From contig MSYE01000133.1 of assembly GCA_002176905.1 (NCBI GenBank), forward strand, positions 1 to 22,217: DNA of 22,217 nucleotides, written 5' to 3'. Numbering within the stretch: the stretch's first letter is position 1; each line of letters begins with the position of its first letter. Position numbers and translations under genes: made by a program. Under the pieces are notes generated by a model. It was given only the letters and a program-made list of their open reading frames with translations. It was not told the DNA's origin and ran no database searches. This DNA comes from a bacterium F11. GTDB lineage: Bacteria; Elusimicrobiota; Elusimicrobia; F11. Below, piece by piece: positions 1 through 8,155 of the stretch.

Positions 1-837
1 TCCATGAACGGGTTCAAATAAGACCAAGTCATCACCATGATTTGCACCTGGCGCCACACCCAAGCCCCCAACAAGACCTGCAGCCAAGTCAGAAATAATG
101 TCCCCATACAGGTTTGGCAAAACCAAGACATCATAAAACTCTGGTTTTTGGACGAGCTGCATGCTCATGTTATCAACAAGGCGCTCTTGGTATTCAATTT
201 TTGGGTAATTTTTTGCCACTTCTCTGCAAACCTCATAAAAAAGGCCGTCAGTGAATTTCATGATGTTGGCTTTTGTTACGGCGGTAACTTTTTTCCTGTT
301 GTGTTTCATGGCATATTTGAATGCAAAATGAGCAATTTTTTGAGTTCCTGTTTTGGAGATGGGTTTGATCGATATGTTGGCATCGGGGAATATTTTGTCT
401 TTGGCCCATGAAATAATGGACTGGGCTTCTTTAGATGCATTTTCATATTCCACTCCGGCATAGAGGTCTTCTGTATTTTCTCGAACAATAACAAGGTCAA
501 TATTGTTGTACCGAGATCGGACCCCTTCATATGATTTACAAGGACGCAAACAGGCATAAAGCTCCAATTCTTTCCGTAAAGCCACATTAACCGATCTAAA
601 TCCTGTCCCGATAGGGGTGGTAATAGGGCCTTTAAGAGCCACTTTGGTTCTACGGATCGATTCAAGGACATTCTTGGGCAAAGGGGTCCCATGTTTTTTC
701 ATGGTTTCTTCACCAGCATCGACTTCTTCCCAGTTCATATCAACGCCAATGCCTTTGAAGACGTCTTTGACTGTGTCTGTCAACGAGGGACCAGTCCCAT
801 CACCACGGATGAGGGTTGCATTATGTTTTGTTGCCAT
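1..837 (-). CDS. icd: NAD(P)-dependent isocitrate dehydrogenase, 3' end cut by window edge
   Basis: Oxidative decarboxylation of isocitrate to 2-oxoglutarate in the TCA cycle, in the cytoplasm. The visible 279 residues start at an ATG and match the isocitrate/isopropylmalate dehydrogenase family. The substrate motif SVNVALR is at residues 82-88, RENTEDLYAG at 119-128, the TKANIMK segment with the catalytic lysine near 185, and the metal-binding aspartates in LPNLYGDIISDLAAG near 250. The sequence stops at EPVHG at the left edge, just before the coenzyme-binding loop, so NAD versus NADP preference cannot be read. The wording RENTEDLYAG favours isocitrate dehydrogenase over 3-isopropylmalate dehydrogenase. 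An AGGAG lies 11 bases before the start. The gene follows the GT4 gene by 48 bases and is probably the tail of the same transcript. Its metabolic role looks unrelated to the genes before it. Homoisocitrate dehydrogenase is a less likely alternative. Confidence 0.88.
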   Translation of the reverse strand, partial: MATKHNATLIRGDGTGPSLTDTVKDVFKGIGVDMNWEEVDAGEETMKKHGTPLPKNVLESIRRTKVALKGPITTPIGTGFRSVNVALRKELELYACLRPCKSYEGVRSRYNNIDLVIVRENTEDLYAGVEYENASKEAQSIISWAKDKIFPDANISIKPISKTGTQKIAHFAFKYAMKHNRKKVTAVTKANIMKFTDGLFYEVCREVAKNYPKIEYQERLVDNMSMQLVQKPEFYDVLVLPNLYGDIISDLAAGLVGGLGVAPGANHGDDLVLFEPVHG

Positions 838-885
838 GTTGGATTAGACTCCTAGATGTGCGTCAAAAATGGAGGAGAAATCTTA

Positions 886-2043
886 CTATTTTTGGTTAAG
901 GAGTTCAAAATAAAGGCTTTCTTGCCGACGAACCATGTTATCAATATCGAATTCGCTGGATATTTTGTTCTCCAAACGATGTGAAATGCCACAAGGTGAG
1001 CTATTTTCAGAGAGGATGGCAATAAGTTGCTTTGCCATCTCTTCTTTTTGTCCTTGAGGAATGAGATATCCCCCCCCAAGTGATAACAAATCGTGAATTC
1101 CATCCGTATCGTAACACACCGCAGGAATTTTTAACACCAAGGCTTCAACCAATGCCCTTGGAAGACCCTCCCAAAGTGAGGTCATTGCAAAAGCGTTTGA
1201 TATGGAAAGAAGAGATGGAATATCCTGTCTCCATCCAAGAAGGTGTACTTTTCCTTCTAATCCCCATTGAATAATGAGATCCTCTAATTTTTTCTTGAGT
1301 TTCCCATCCCCGATTATTAAAAATGATACATTGTCAATTGATTTGAGAACTCTGGCAGATACCTCAATAAAATGGTCCAGATTTTTTTGGGGTTTAAATG
1401 CTCCAATTGTAACAACTACTTTATTATCAAGTGGGAGGCATAGCGCGGTTTTTAGGTTCCGAGAATTTGTATTTTTGGCCACTTCTCTGGTTTGCTGAAT
1501 AGGAATCCCACTCCGAATCAATTGATATTTGGATGGGTTACCAAGCTTAATCTTGGTGGCCAGGGCCATATTGGCCTCAGACACAAAAATCAAACAATGC
1601 GTTTTTTTGGCGATCCACTTTTCAAGAAAAATAAAAAAGGCTTTGGTCCACGGTTTTTGTTGTTCATTAAATCCAAATCCATGGAAGGTGTGAATGAGAA
1701 TGGGAACTCCAGCCAACCAACCCGCCAAACGACCCAAAATACCGGCCTTAGAGGAATGGGTATGCAGAATATGAGGTTTTTCCTTTTTTAATGCTGAAAT
1801 CAATTGAAAAAGAACAAGAATATCTCGAAGGGGAGATATTGAACGGACAAGATTTGGGAAAAACCGTACCCGATTGTTTGCTCCTAGATCTTTAATAGCC
1901 TGTTGATCCCAATAAGCACCCTTTCCTGCCCAAAGATGGGCTTGATGTTTCTCAGCATTGAGATGGGTAACGGTGTAGAGGGTATTTCCTTGAGCCCCTC
2001 CCAATTCGAGCAGTGTTATTAGATGAACAACCTTTGTCTTCAT
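886..2043 (-). CDS. Glycosyltransferase family 4 (GT-B fold)
   Basis: Predicted cytoplasmic retaining glycosyltransferase that adds a sugar from a nucleotide donor to a growing glycan, 385 residues, a normal GT4 length. The N-terminal half shows the GGAQ loop (residues 15-18) and HTHSSKAG (94-101), typical of GT4 acceptor domains. The C-terminal half shows KPQKNLD (218-224) and the donor-binding E-x7-E motif EGLPRALVE (292-300), followed by a segment ending in DTDGI. There are no clear membrane spans. It starts at ATG 2043, 21 bases after the stop of the frameshifted oxidoreductase, with only a weak AAGG as ribosome site. It sits at the end of the glycan set. Donor and acceptor cannot be predicted from sequence alone. 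Family assignment is firm, function within the pathway is inferred from neighbours. Confidence 0.9.
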   Translation of the reverse strand: MKTKVVHLITLLELGGAQGNTLYTVTHLNAEKHQAHLWAGKGAYWDQQAIKDLGANNRVRFFPNLVRSISPLRDILVLFQLISALKKEKPHILHTHSSKAGILGRLAGWLAGVPILIHTFHGFGFNEQQKPWTKAFFIFLEKWIAKKTHCLIFVSEANMALATKIKLGNPSKYQLIRSGIPIQQTREVAKNTNSRNLKTALCLPLDNKVVVTIGAFKPQKNLDHFIEVSARVLKSIDNVSFLIIGDGKLKKKLEDLIIQWGLEGKVHLLGWRQDIPSLLSISNAFAMTSLWEGLPRALVEALVLKIPAVCYDTDGIHDLLSLGGGYLIPQGQKEEMAKQLIAILSENSSPCGISHRLENKISSEFDIDNMVRRQESLYFELLNQK

Positions 2044-2064
2044 TTTAATGCAAGCTTGGACCTT

Positions 2065-3379
2065 TTAATTAAATCGGTCGCCTTTTTTTCCATCCAAAAT
2101 GGCTTCTTCCATAAAAGAATATTTCCACTCCCCATATCGGCCAATGGTTTGGATTCCATTTTTTGAGAAGAAATCAAATATCTTTTTTAATGCCATCTTT
2201 CTCTTGCGATCATAGATAACATAGGCATAAGGAATGGGGAGATATTGAACGACAGCAAATTTATCCTCTTTCTTTAAAATTCTCGCCTCATATAATCCTT
2301 TTTTAACCGCTGATAGTATTTGAGATTTCGTTTTTCCTCGAGACCATTTGAGGGGAATTTCGACATACATCGAACTGCATCCTCGTGGAACGGTATGTGG
2401 TGTAAAATTCATAGGGAATCCCACACGATAAAAAGGATATTTTCCCTCGGGAAAGTAGATCCATGAACGATCAGATATATTTTTTCTTCTGACCCCAATG
2501 TTGATACACATGACACCCGCATGCCTCAGATTTCCTTTGATCTTCTGAAGAGAAGGGGGTAACGATTTTATTTTTTCCCAAAAAGGAGGGCAACGGGATG
2601 GTGTTAATGAGCCGTCTGTATTTAACGATTTCACCATTAGAAAGATAGGCGAGTCGATTTTTCCAGTCAAGTTTTAGGAGAGAAACTTCCTGTCGGACTT
2701 GATGTTGATTTTTACAGAGTGCCTTTGCCAAAACCTCGATTCCCCCCTTTTTGGGGTAAAGGAATGATGCATTATATCCGAACTGCTTCTCATTGCTTTC
2801 AAGGGCCCCTTTTATGACGTCTTCTAAGTTTACTTTCGGAACAAATGATCCGCACCAGTCTGTGGTAAGAGTTGAAGCAGAGACTTGATAGAGCTTTTCA
2901 TTATAAGGAATCATAAATTGTTCGGAGATTCCTCTCCCAAAAATCCGAATGGACCATTCTCGGAAATTTATGTCCCTCGGAAATTTATGTCCCGATTGGT
3001 TTCGAAAATATTGCTTCAGGAATCCCATCATGCAATCATTAACAGTTTCCTCTGGAAGTCCGAAAGTGTTTGCCTGATAAGGATAATCAGTATAAATTCC
3101 TTTAGAAAAAATAGCAGTGTTGCGGGCACATCGGAAGAATTTTCCTTTCAATAATTGGGTGATAAGTTTTTTTGTATAGGGATAATGAAGGTGGAGCAAA
3201 TGCCCAGTAAAATCAAATGTGAATCCATCAAGAAAAAAGGAGCGCGCTGTTCCCCCCACTCCTTTTTCTCGTTCAACCAAGAGGCTCATTCCCTTTCTTA
3301 AGTGATAACGTGCGGAAAGGCCAGCGAGACCTCCCCCTAAAATAAGAACAGGAATTTTAAGTGCATTTTTATGGATCAT
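2065..3379 (-). pseudogene. FAD-dependent amine-oxidoreductase/UDP-galactopyranose mutase-like gene with a +1 frame break
   Basis: Two overlapping reading frames together make one protein of about 437 residues. The first frame starts at ATG 3379, sharing one base with the preceding wecA-like stop (TAATG). It carries the FAD-binding GGGLAGLSA near residue 15, the EREKGVGGTARS segment and a family-typical FMIPYNEKLY stretch. It stops at 2471 after 302 residues. The C-terminal part (NIGVRRKNISD, WIYFPEGKYPFYRVGF and onward to 2065) lies in another frame. The switch falls near 2571-2584, where the mRNA reads T5-G3-A6. Removing one base there gives PLPSFLGKIKSLPPS without a break, and the 1315-base span is one more than a multiple of three. 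The intact family acts on nucleotide- or lipid-linked sugars in polysaccharide clusters, but the substrate is unknown. It could be a true pseudogene, a sequencing error in a homopolymer, or a slippage-dependent gene. Confidence 0.8.
2959..2993. repeat. 17-bp perfect tandem duplication
   Basis: The 17-base unit tcggaaatttatgtccc occurs twice back to back (2960-2976 and 2977-2993), with the preceding base also matching. It lies inside the first frame of the oxidoreductase gene, just before the conserved NFREW segment. The period is not a multiple of three, so the two copies are read in different frames and give HKFP and NFRE respectively. The reading frame continues correctly on both sides only with both copies present. 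Confidence 0.95.
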
Positions 3380-4410
3380 TAGATTTTTGCTTTTAAAATA
3401 TAAATGGTTAGAAGAGATAGAATTAGACCGGCAAAAGAATAAATTAAGAGAACTCCAACTGTATTGACCTTTGTGACAAAAAAAGCACCAAAAGAAAACA
3501 ACAATGCGATGAGGAGAGTAAAACTCAATATTTGCGGTCTTTTCCAACCCAAAACTTCCAATCTCAAGGGAAAATGATCTTTTGATCCGAGGAAGGGAGA
3601 AATCCCTTTCATGATCCGCAAAGAAAAAACAAGAATTGTGTCATATAGCGGGATGGCCAGGATCAATAGCGGAGCAAACACGCTAAGATTTGTCGGTCCT
3701 TGGTAAGAAGTTCCGAGGGCTAGCGAACTGGCAACGAAACCAACGAAAAGGCTACCGCTATCTCCCATAAAAATACGAAATCGCTTTGAAAGATTAAAAG
3801 GAAGAAATCCCAGTGTGCTTCCGGCAAGAGCGGCAGCGGCAAAATTGACATAGATGCCTTCTGTCGGAAGAGAGATAAAAAGAAAAGCGAGAGCCGCAAT
3901 CACAATTGTGCCTGATGAAAGTCCATCCATAATATCAATCAAATTTAATGAATTGGTGACACCAACAATCCAAAAAGCAGAAATCATCCAGGCCATCCAA
4001 CTCGGATGGACAAATTTGACATGTACCCCAAATACCATTACCAAGATAGCAGCGGAGATTTGAAAAAAGAGTTTGGTTCGATAGTGAAGGCCTTTTAATT
4101 TGATGTCATCAGCAAGTCCGAGGAGAAAAATAAAACTTCCCCCAATGAGAATTCCCCTAAGTGACCGTAGTGTTCCTGTTGGAAACGTGGTTAATACCCG
4201 AATCCACAATAGGGTCATTGAAAAGGAAAGGAAAATGGCCACTCCTCCTAAGTAAGGAACCGGATGTTTGTGTGTTTTGACATCGGAATGGGGGTGATCA
4301 ATAATTTTAAGAAGAAGAGCTGCTGAACGGGCCGCTGGGGTTAAGACGAGACTCAATACCAAGGAGGAGAAAAACGCAAGACCGTATAAAACAAAATTTT
4401 CAAACATCAT
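3379..4410 (-). CDS. wecA: Polyprenyl-phosphate glycosyl-1-phosphate transferase (WecA/MraY family)
   Basis: Integral inner-membrane enzyme expected to start a lipid-linked glycan by moving a sugar-1-phosphate (often GlcNAc-1-P) from a UDP-sugar onto undecaprenyl phosphate. The 343-residue protein is almost wholly hydrophobic, with about ten or eleven membrane segments. Family signatures are PYLGGVAIF (52-60), the metal-binding GLADD (98-102), NSLNLIDIMDGL (153-164) and MGDSGSLF (215-222). The C-terminal cytoplasmic loop has KDHFPLRLEVLG in place of the usual histidine-rich DRDHIHHRL type, so acceptor or donor use may differ from enterobacterial WecA. Two ATGs lie in tandem (4410 and 4407). 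The first overlaps the stop of the upstream gene as ATGA and is preferred. MraY is unlikely because there is no cell-wall gene context. The symbol denotes the subfamily, not a proven substrate. Confidence 0.87.
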   Translation of the reverse strand: MMFENFVLYGLAFFSSLVLSLVLTPAARSAALLLKIIDHPHSDVKTHKHPVPYLGGVAIFLSFSMTLLWIRVLTTFPTGTLRSLRGILIGGSFIFLLGLADDIKLKGLHYRTKLFFQISAAILVMVFGVHVKFVHPSWMAWMISAFWIVGVTNSLNLIDIMDGLSSGTIVIAALAFLFISLPTEGIYVNFAAAALAGSTLGFLPFNLSKRFRIFMGDSGSLFVGFVASSLALGTSYQGPTNLSVFAPLLILAIPLYDTILVFSLRIMKGISPFLGSKDHFPLRLEVLGWKRPQILSFTLLIALLFSFGAFFVTKVNTVGVLLIYSFAGLILSLLTIYILKAKI

Positions 4411-5375
4411 GATGAAAGTGAAGGTGAGGGTACGGATTTTCCTTCTGGTATATATCCCAATTTGATGAGATAGGGCAAACCAAGAAGAGATGAGATTGTT
4501 AGGTGGAAGACATGAAGCAAAATAACGAAAGAAATGGTTGTCGCCCCTTCAATCCCAAGCAAACCCAACATTTTTTGGGCAAAGAATTCATATGTTCCAA
4601 TATATCCGGGAGCAGCAGGGATCATTACTCCAAAACCGATACCAACCAGGAGGGCGCAACTCTGGAAGAAGGAGAGATCCAGAGAAAAAGCACGAGAGAG
4701 GATCATGATGGTCAGCAATTCAATTGTCCAAACGGCAATCGAGAGGCCACATACGATGGCGATTCTTATTGGTGTTTTGAGGAAGAGAAGGCCTTGAAGA
4801 AATCGATCCATCAAATCAAGAAATTTTGGAAGAAATCCTTTCTTATTCTTCCATATCATTCCTTTTCCTACTTTTAGGAAAATAAGGATAGATAAGATAA
4901 AAAGGAATCCGAGAACCACAAGAACAATCCCCTTTTTAAAAGGGAGATATGACTGCGGGATAACAGAACTGGCCAGCATCATAACGCCAACAAAGGTCAG
5001 GATGTCGGTTATCCTTTCAATGAAGATCGTCCCCAATACAGAACTCAAACTTATTTTTAATTTCTTTGATCCAGCAAATGCACGGGCAAATTCACCCGCT
5101 CTGGCAGGGAGAATATTGTTGATAAGATATCCAAAGCATAGGATCGGAAAAAGGGTTGGTATATTGGTTTTCTTTATAGGGGACAATATGGAAGACCATC
5201 TCCATGTTCGAAACAGGAAACTTGTTCCGTAAACAAAGATAACGGGGATGGTCCAGATCCACTTTGCTTCAGAAAACGATAGGAATACATCGTTCCATTT
5301 TAAATCCTTGAGTACCAACCAAAGACAAAAAAAGCTGACAAGAAGTCCGATAATGGCTCTAAATTTCATTTTCAT
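4407..5375 (-). CDS. UPF0104 / lysylphosphatidylglycerol synthase-type transmembrane protein
   Basis: A 322-residue polytopic inner-membrane protein with about eight helices, matching the flippase-like domain shared with MprF and known as UPF0104. Visible hallmarks are RAGEFARAF in the first third, ERITDI shortly after, and PAAPGYIGTYEFFAQ near the C-terminus, which fits the conserved P-x-PG-x-G-x-x-E motif. There is no catalytic aminoacyl transferase domain, so it is not a lysyl-PG synthase. Relatives are common in polysaccharide and polyprenol-sugar clusters, where a lipid-moving role is proposed but rarely shown. The start is uncertain. A TTG at 5381 is in frame, but ATG 5375 or 5369 is more likely. 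All of these overlap the end of the preceding GT2 gene, which implies translational coupling. Confidence 0.85.
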   Translation of the reverse strand: MKMKFRAIIGLLVSFFCLWLVLKDLKWNDVFLSFSEAKWIWTIPVIFVYGTSFLFRTWRWSSILSPIKKTNIPTLFPILCFGYLINNILPARAGEFARAFAGSKKLKISLSSVLGTIFIERITDILTFVGVMMLASSVIPQSYLPFKKGIVLVVLGFLFILSILIFLKVGKGMIWKNKKGFLPKFLDLMDRFLQGLLFLKTPIRIAIVCGLSIAVWTIELLTIMILSRAFSLDLSFFQSCALLVGIGFGVMIPAAPGYIGTYEFFAQKMLGLLGIEGATTISFVILLHVFHLTISSLLGLPYLIKLGYIPEGKSVPSPSLSS

Positions 5376-6309
5376 GATCAATGATATAGGGTTTCTGGTC
5401 CCGGATAGAAAAGTAGAGCCTTACCATAAGCTCTGTTACAAATCCCAATAAAATTAACAAGATGGAAACAACCCCAAGTATTCCGGCCAATAATAACAAA
5501 GGGATTCGGTATGAGGCGAAACGATCGGGACCAAATTTGTCATAGAAAGCCAATCCACCTGAGAGTAGACTCAGCCCGAAAAAGAAGAAAGCGCTTCCCG
5601 AGAACAAATGGTTGGGCTTGAAAAGATAACCACTGAAAAATTTTAGTGTCATCAAATCGATCAGGACTTTAAAAATACGAAGGATTCCATATTTTGAATG
5701 ACCTCTTTTTCGAGCATAATGACGAACGGGAATCTCCGTGATTTTGCCACCCCGCCAAGCACACCAAGCCGGGAGAAAACGATGCATTTCTCCAAACATC
5801 TCAATGTCTTTAATAAGAGAAGCACGATAGGCTTTTAACGTGCACCCATAATCATGAAGAGAAATTCCCGTAACCCAAGATATAATGGCGTTTGCACACC
5901 AAGATGGTATTTTTCGTGTTATCAATGAATCCTTACGATGTTCTCTCCAGCCTGAGACCACATCGTATCCTTTTTTCAGTTCCTGAATTAGGTTAGGAAT
6001 ATCCTGTGGGTCATTTTGGCCATCCCCATCTATCGTAACCAGAATGGGGGATTGAGCATGATCGATACCCGCAGCAAGTGCGGCTGTTTGACCGAATCTT
6101 TTCCGTAGTTTTATGACACGTATTTTCTGGTCATTTTTTGATAATTGAAGAGCTTCGGCCAATGTCGAGTCAGTTGATCCATCATCAATAATAAGAACCT
6201 CGAATGAATACGATTGACAGGATTTGCTAATCCCTTCAATGAGGGGACGTAAATTCCCTTCTTCATTCGAAGCGGGAATGATAATCGAGAGTTCAAGTTG
6301 ATTATTCAT
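5359..6309 (-). CDS. Glycosyltransferase family 2, polyprenyl-phosphate sugar synthase type
   Basis: A 316-residue protein with an N-terminal GT-A catalytic domain and two C-terminal membrane spans (about residues 235-257 and 268-296), the layout of GtrB, ArnC and bacterial dolichyl-phosphate mannose synthase relatives. It should move a sugar from a nucleotide donor to undecaprenyl phosphate on the cytoplasmic face of the inner membrane. Motifs seen are IIIPASNEEGNL (9-20), IDDGSTDST (41-49), the DXD-type VTIDGDGQNDPQD (91-103) and RHYARKRGHSKYG before the first span. ATG 6309 overlaps the preceding TGA as ATGA. Its lipid-linked product is the usual donor for GT-C enzymes, such as the one between pilC and pilA, which makes that pairing plausible. 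Sugar identity is unknown. Confidence 0.9.
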   Translation of the reverse strand: MNNQLELSIIIPASNEEGNLRPLIEGISKSCQSYSFEVLIIDDGSTDSTLAEALQLSKNDQKIRVIKLRKRFGQTAALAAGIDHAQSPILVTIDGDGQNDPQDIPNLIQELKKGYDVVSGWREHRKDSLITRKIPSWCANAIISWVTGISLHDYGCTLKAYRASLIKDIEMFGEMHRFLPAWCAWRGGKITEIPVRHYARKRGHSKYGILRIFKVLIDLMTLKFFSGYLFKPNHLFSGSAFFFFGLSLLSGGLAFYDKFGPDRFASYRIPLLLLAGILGVVSILLILLGFVTELMVRLYFSIRDQKPYIIDHENEI

Positions 6310-8111
6310 TGACCGTTATCCTTTTTTTTCTTTTCGAGTTTTCCGATTAAATTATCAATTTTATTCCGATCAATCGCAAATAAAAACCGGGCATATTCTG
6401 AGGTGCCTTTCTGATCATTGTATTTGTCGTGGATAAACAAGGCTTCCCGAAATAATGCTTTGGCCTCATCAAAATACCCCTGACTCAGCTGGGTTAATCC
6501 CACTGCATAATAGGGTAACGGGGTTTTGGGCTCGAGTTCTAGCGCTTTTTTAAATTTTTCGTCGGCCATTTGGGTGTTTTTGAAATGAAAATCAATATGT
6601 CCAAACTGTATCCAGAAAGGGGCATGGTTGGGTTTTAAGGCAAGAGCCCTTTCGTAAGCCCTTATTATCATGGGGTATGGTTGTAATTTGCGATGAAAGT
6701 TGATTCGGGCCAATCTTGACCACACAAAGGGATCCCAAGGATTCCATCTTAAGGAATTGTGTAAATAGTGGATGACAACAGAAGGTATCTGTTTGGTTGA
6801 AACTGAATCTTTCTTCTCTTTTAATTTCATAAGGGCCAAATCGTACCAGAGATCAGATCGAATCGGCATGATCCTGGTCGCCTTGAGAAGTTGCCCTTTT
6901 GACTTGGCTTGGTCGGCAAGACCATTAAGCAGAAGGAAAACCGAAAATATAATTGAGAAGAAAATGGTTATAACCTTAAAAGACGTGAGTTGCATTTTTA
7001 TGCCATGACGAATATGAGGAAGAATGAGTCCGAGGCATGAGGCAAATAGAATTCCGGTGAAGGGAAGATAGAAATTGAAGTTAAAAAGGGAAGAAACAAG
7101 AAAAACCACACAAACACCAAAGGCCCACTGAAGAGGCCAACTCAATTTCGAAAATTTGGGTCGGTGTTTGATAAGGGAGGTTATTCCCCAAACCAAAAGC
7201 CCAAACCCCGGGAGCCCTGTCCCGATAGCCAATTGAAGATAGTCGTTATGGGCAAATATGGTTGATTTACCATAACGAAGAAGACCCATTTCTGGTTGTT
7301 GGTGAAGGTTGTAGGCTGCTTCGAAATTGCTCAATCCATATCCCATCAGCCATCTATCCATTAAAGCCAGAAGACCGGTTTTCCAGATTAAAATGCGCCC
7401 CAGGTAGTATGTTCGAAATGATTCCGCCATCTGGCCGAATTGAATCTCAGTTATTCTCTCGATGGATTCCGGATGAAAAGAAATCCAAACCATTGAGAGA
7501 ATGGCCATAATAAGCAAGGCAAGCGATGTGTTCCTTTTCTTAATGAAAAGAAGGCATGCCAAACCCGTCCCAAGAATTGTCGCACGCGATCCGGTAAGAA
7601 TCAGGGCAAACGTCACCCATAAAAGAAGAAGGAAAAACAAAGCCATCTTTTTCATGTCGAGGGAGGGGTTCCCAATTATTACTAGAAAATAAATCATCCC
7701 GGCTGAAAGGAGTAGAGCACTATAGCTCGGATTTCCGACGAGAAATCCACCCTTTAGGAAAGAAGCGGGGTAGGCTGCCAATACAACAAAGGCTTCCAGA
7801 CATGACAATCCCCCAATCACAATTCCAATGAGTTTCCCGATTGAAACATTGGAAAGGGTGCCAAAGATCCAAATGATTTGGAAGAAACAAAAGGCCTTGG
7901 TAATTGATATGAGATGTTTGTCCAAGGGGGCTCCACCGATAAGGGGTATCCAACACCACAAAAAAAGAAGAGCAAATGGAGCAAAAAGGAATTTTGAAAT
8001 GCGGGCGTTTTCCTTATGAAAGGGCTTTATAAAATAAAAGGCAATGCTGGTAAGGAGGAATACATGAAAAAAAGAATAAGATGATTTGGCTCCTTGCAAT
8101 AGAAAGGCCAA
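6306..8111 (-). CDS. O-antigen ligase/polymerase (Wzy_C) family protein with C-terminal TPRs
   Basis: A 601-residue protein. The first two thirds are polytopic membrane sequence with a large periplasmic loop carrying GYGLSNFEAAY and FAHNDYLQLAIGTGLPG, the hallmark of the Wzy_C superfamily. This superfamily includes O-antigen ligases (WaaL), polymerases and pilin or general protein O-oligosaccharyltransferases (PglL, TfpO). The final 170 residues are soluble with about three TPR-like repeats, for example YERALALKPNHAPFW and FKKALELEPKTPLPYYAVG. The start is unclear. The first usable codon is TTG 8111, with no ribosome site, and an uninterrupted hydrophobic stretch in the same frame begins before it. 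No ATG or GTG lies further upstream before an in-frame stop. It lies 45 bases after pilQ and overlaps the next GT2 by ATGA. Family is firm, and ligase versus polymerase versus protein glycosylation is open. Confidence 0.82.
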   Translation of the reverse strand: MAFLLQGAKSSYSFFHVFLLTSIAFYFIKPFHKENARISKFLFAPFALLFLWCWIPLIGGAPLDKHLISITKAFCFFQIIWIFGTLSNVSIGKLIGIVIGGLSCLEAFVVLAAYPASFLKGGFLVGNPSYSALLLSAGMIYFLVIIGNPSLDMKKMALFFLLLLWVTFALILTGSRATILGTGLACLLFIKKRNTSLALLIMAILSMVWISFHPESIERITEIQFGQMAESFRTYYLGRILIWKTGLLALMDRWLMGYGLSNFEAAYNLHQQPEMGLLRYGKSTIFAHNDYLQLAIGTGLPGFGLLVWGITSLIKHRPKFSKLSWPLQWAFGVCVVFLVSSLFNFNFYLPFTGILFASCLGLILPHIRHGIKMQLTSFKVITIFFSIIFSVFLLLNGLADQAKSKGQLLKATRIMPIRSDLWYDLALMKLKEKKDSVSTKQIPSVVIHYLHNSLRWNPWDPFVWSRLARINFHRKLQPYPMIIRAYERALALKPNHAPFWIQFGHIDFHFKNTQMADEKFKKALELEPKTPLPYYAVGLTQLSQGYFDEAKALFREALFIHDKYNDQKGTSEYARFLFAIDRNKIDNLIGKLEKKKKDNGQ

Positions 8112-8155
8112 AAGAAGAGGCGATATAGCTAGAAGATTTAACGGTTTAGGAATAA

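Noticed and set aside
2571..2584. Programmed -1 frameshift at the A6 tract
   Set aside because: Joining the two frames requires a +1 shift (or -2), so a classical -1 slippery site would lead into the wrong frame.
3380..3547. N-terminal extension of the oxidoreductase frame up to 3547
   Set aside because: It runs through the end of the wecA-like gene and encodes no family sequence. The ATG at 3379 sits right before the FAD-binding motif.
4503..4877. Long plus-strand reading frames such as this one
   Set aside because: They are antisense to well supported genes, show no recognisable motifs and lack ribosome sites. I saw no credible plus-strand gene in the window.
5376..5381. TTG 5381 as start of the UPF0104 gene
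   Set aside because: Two ATG codons follow within 12 bases, and the TTG has no ribosome site and only lengthens the overlap.
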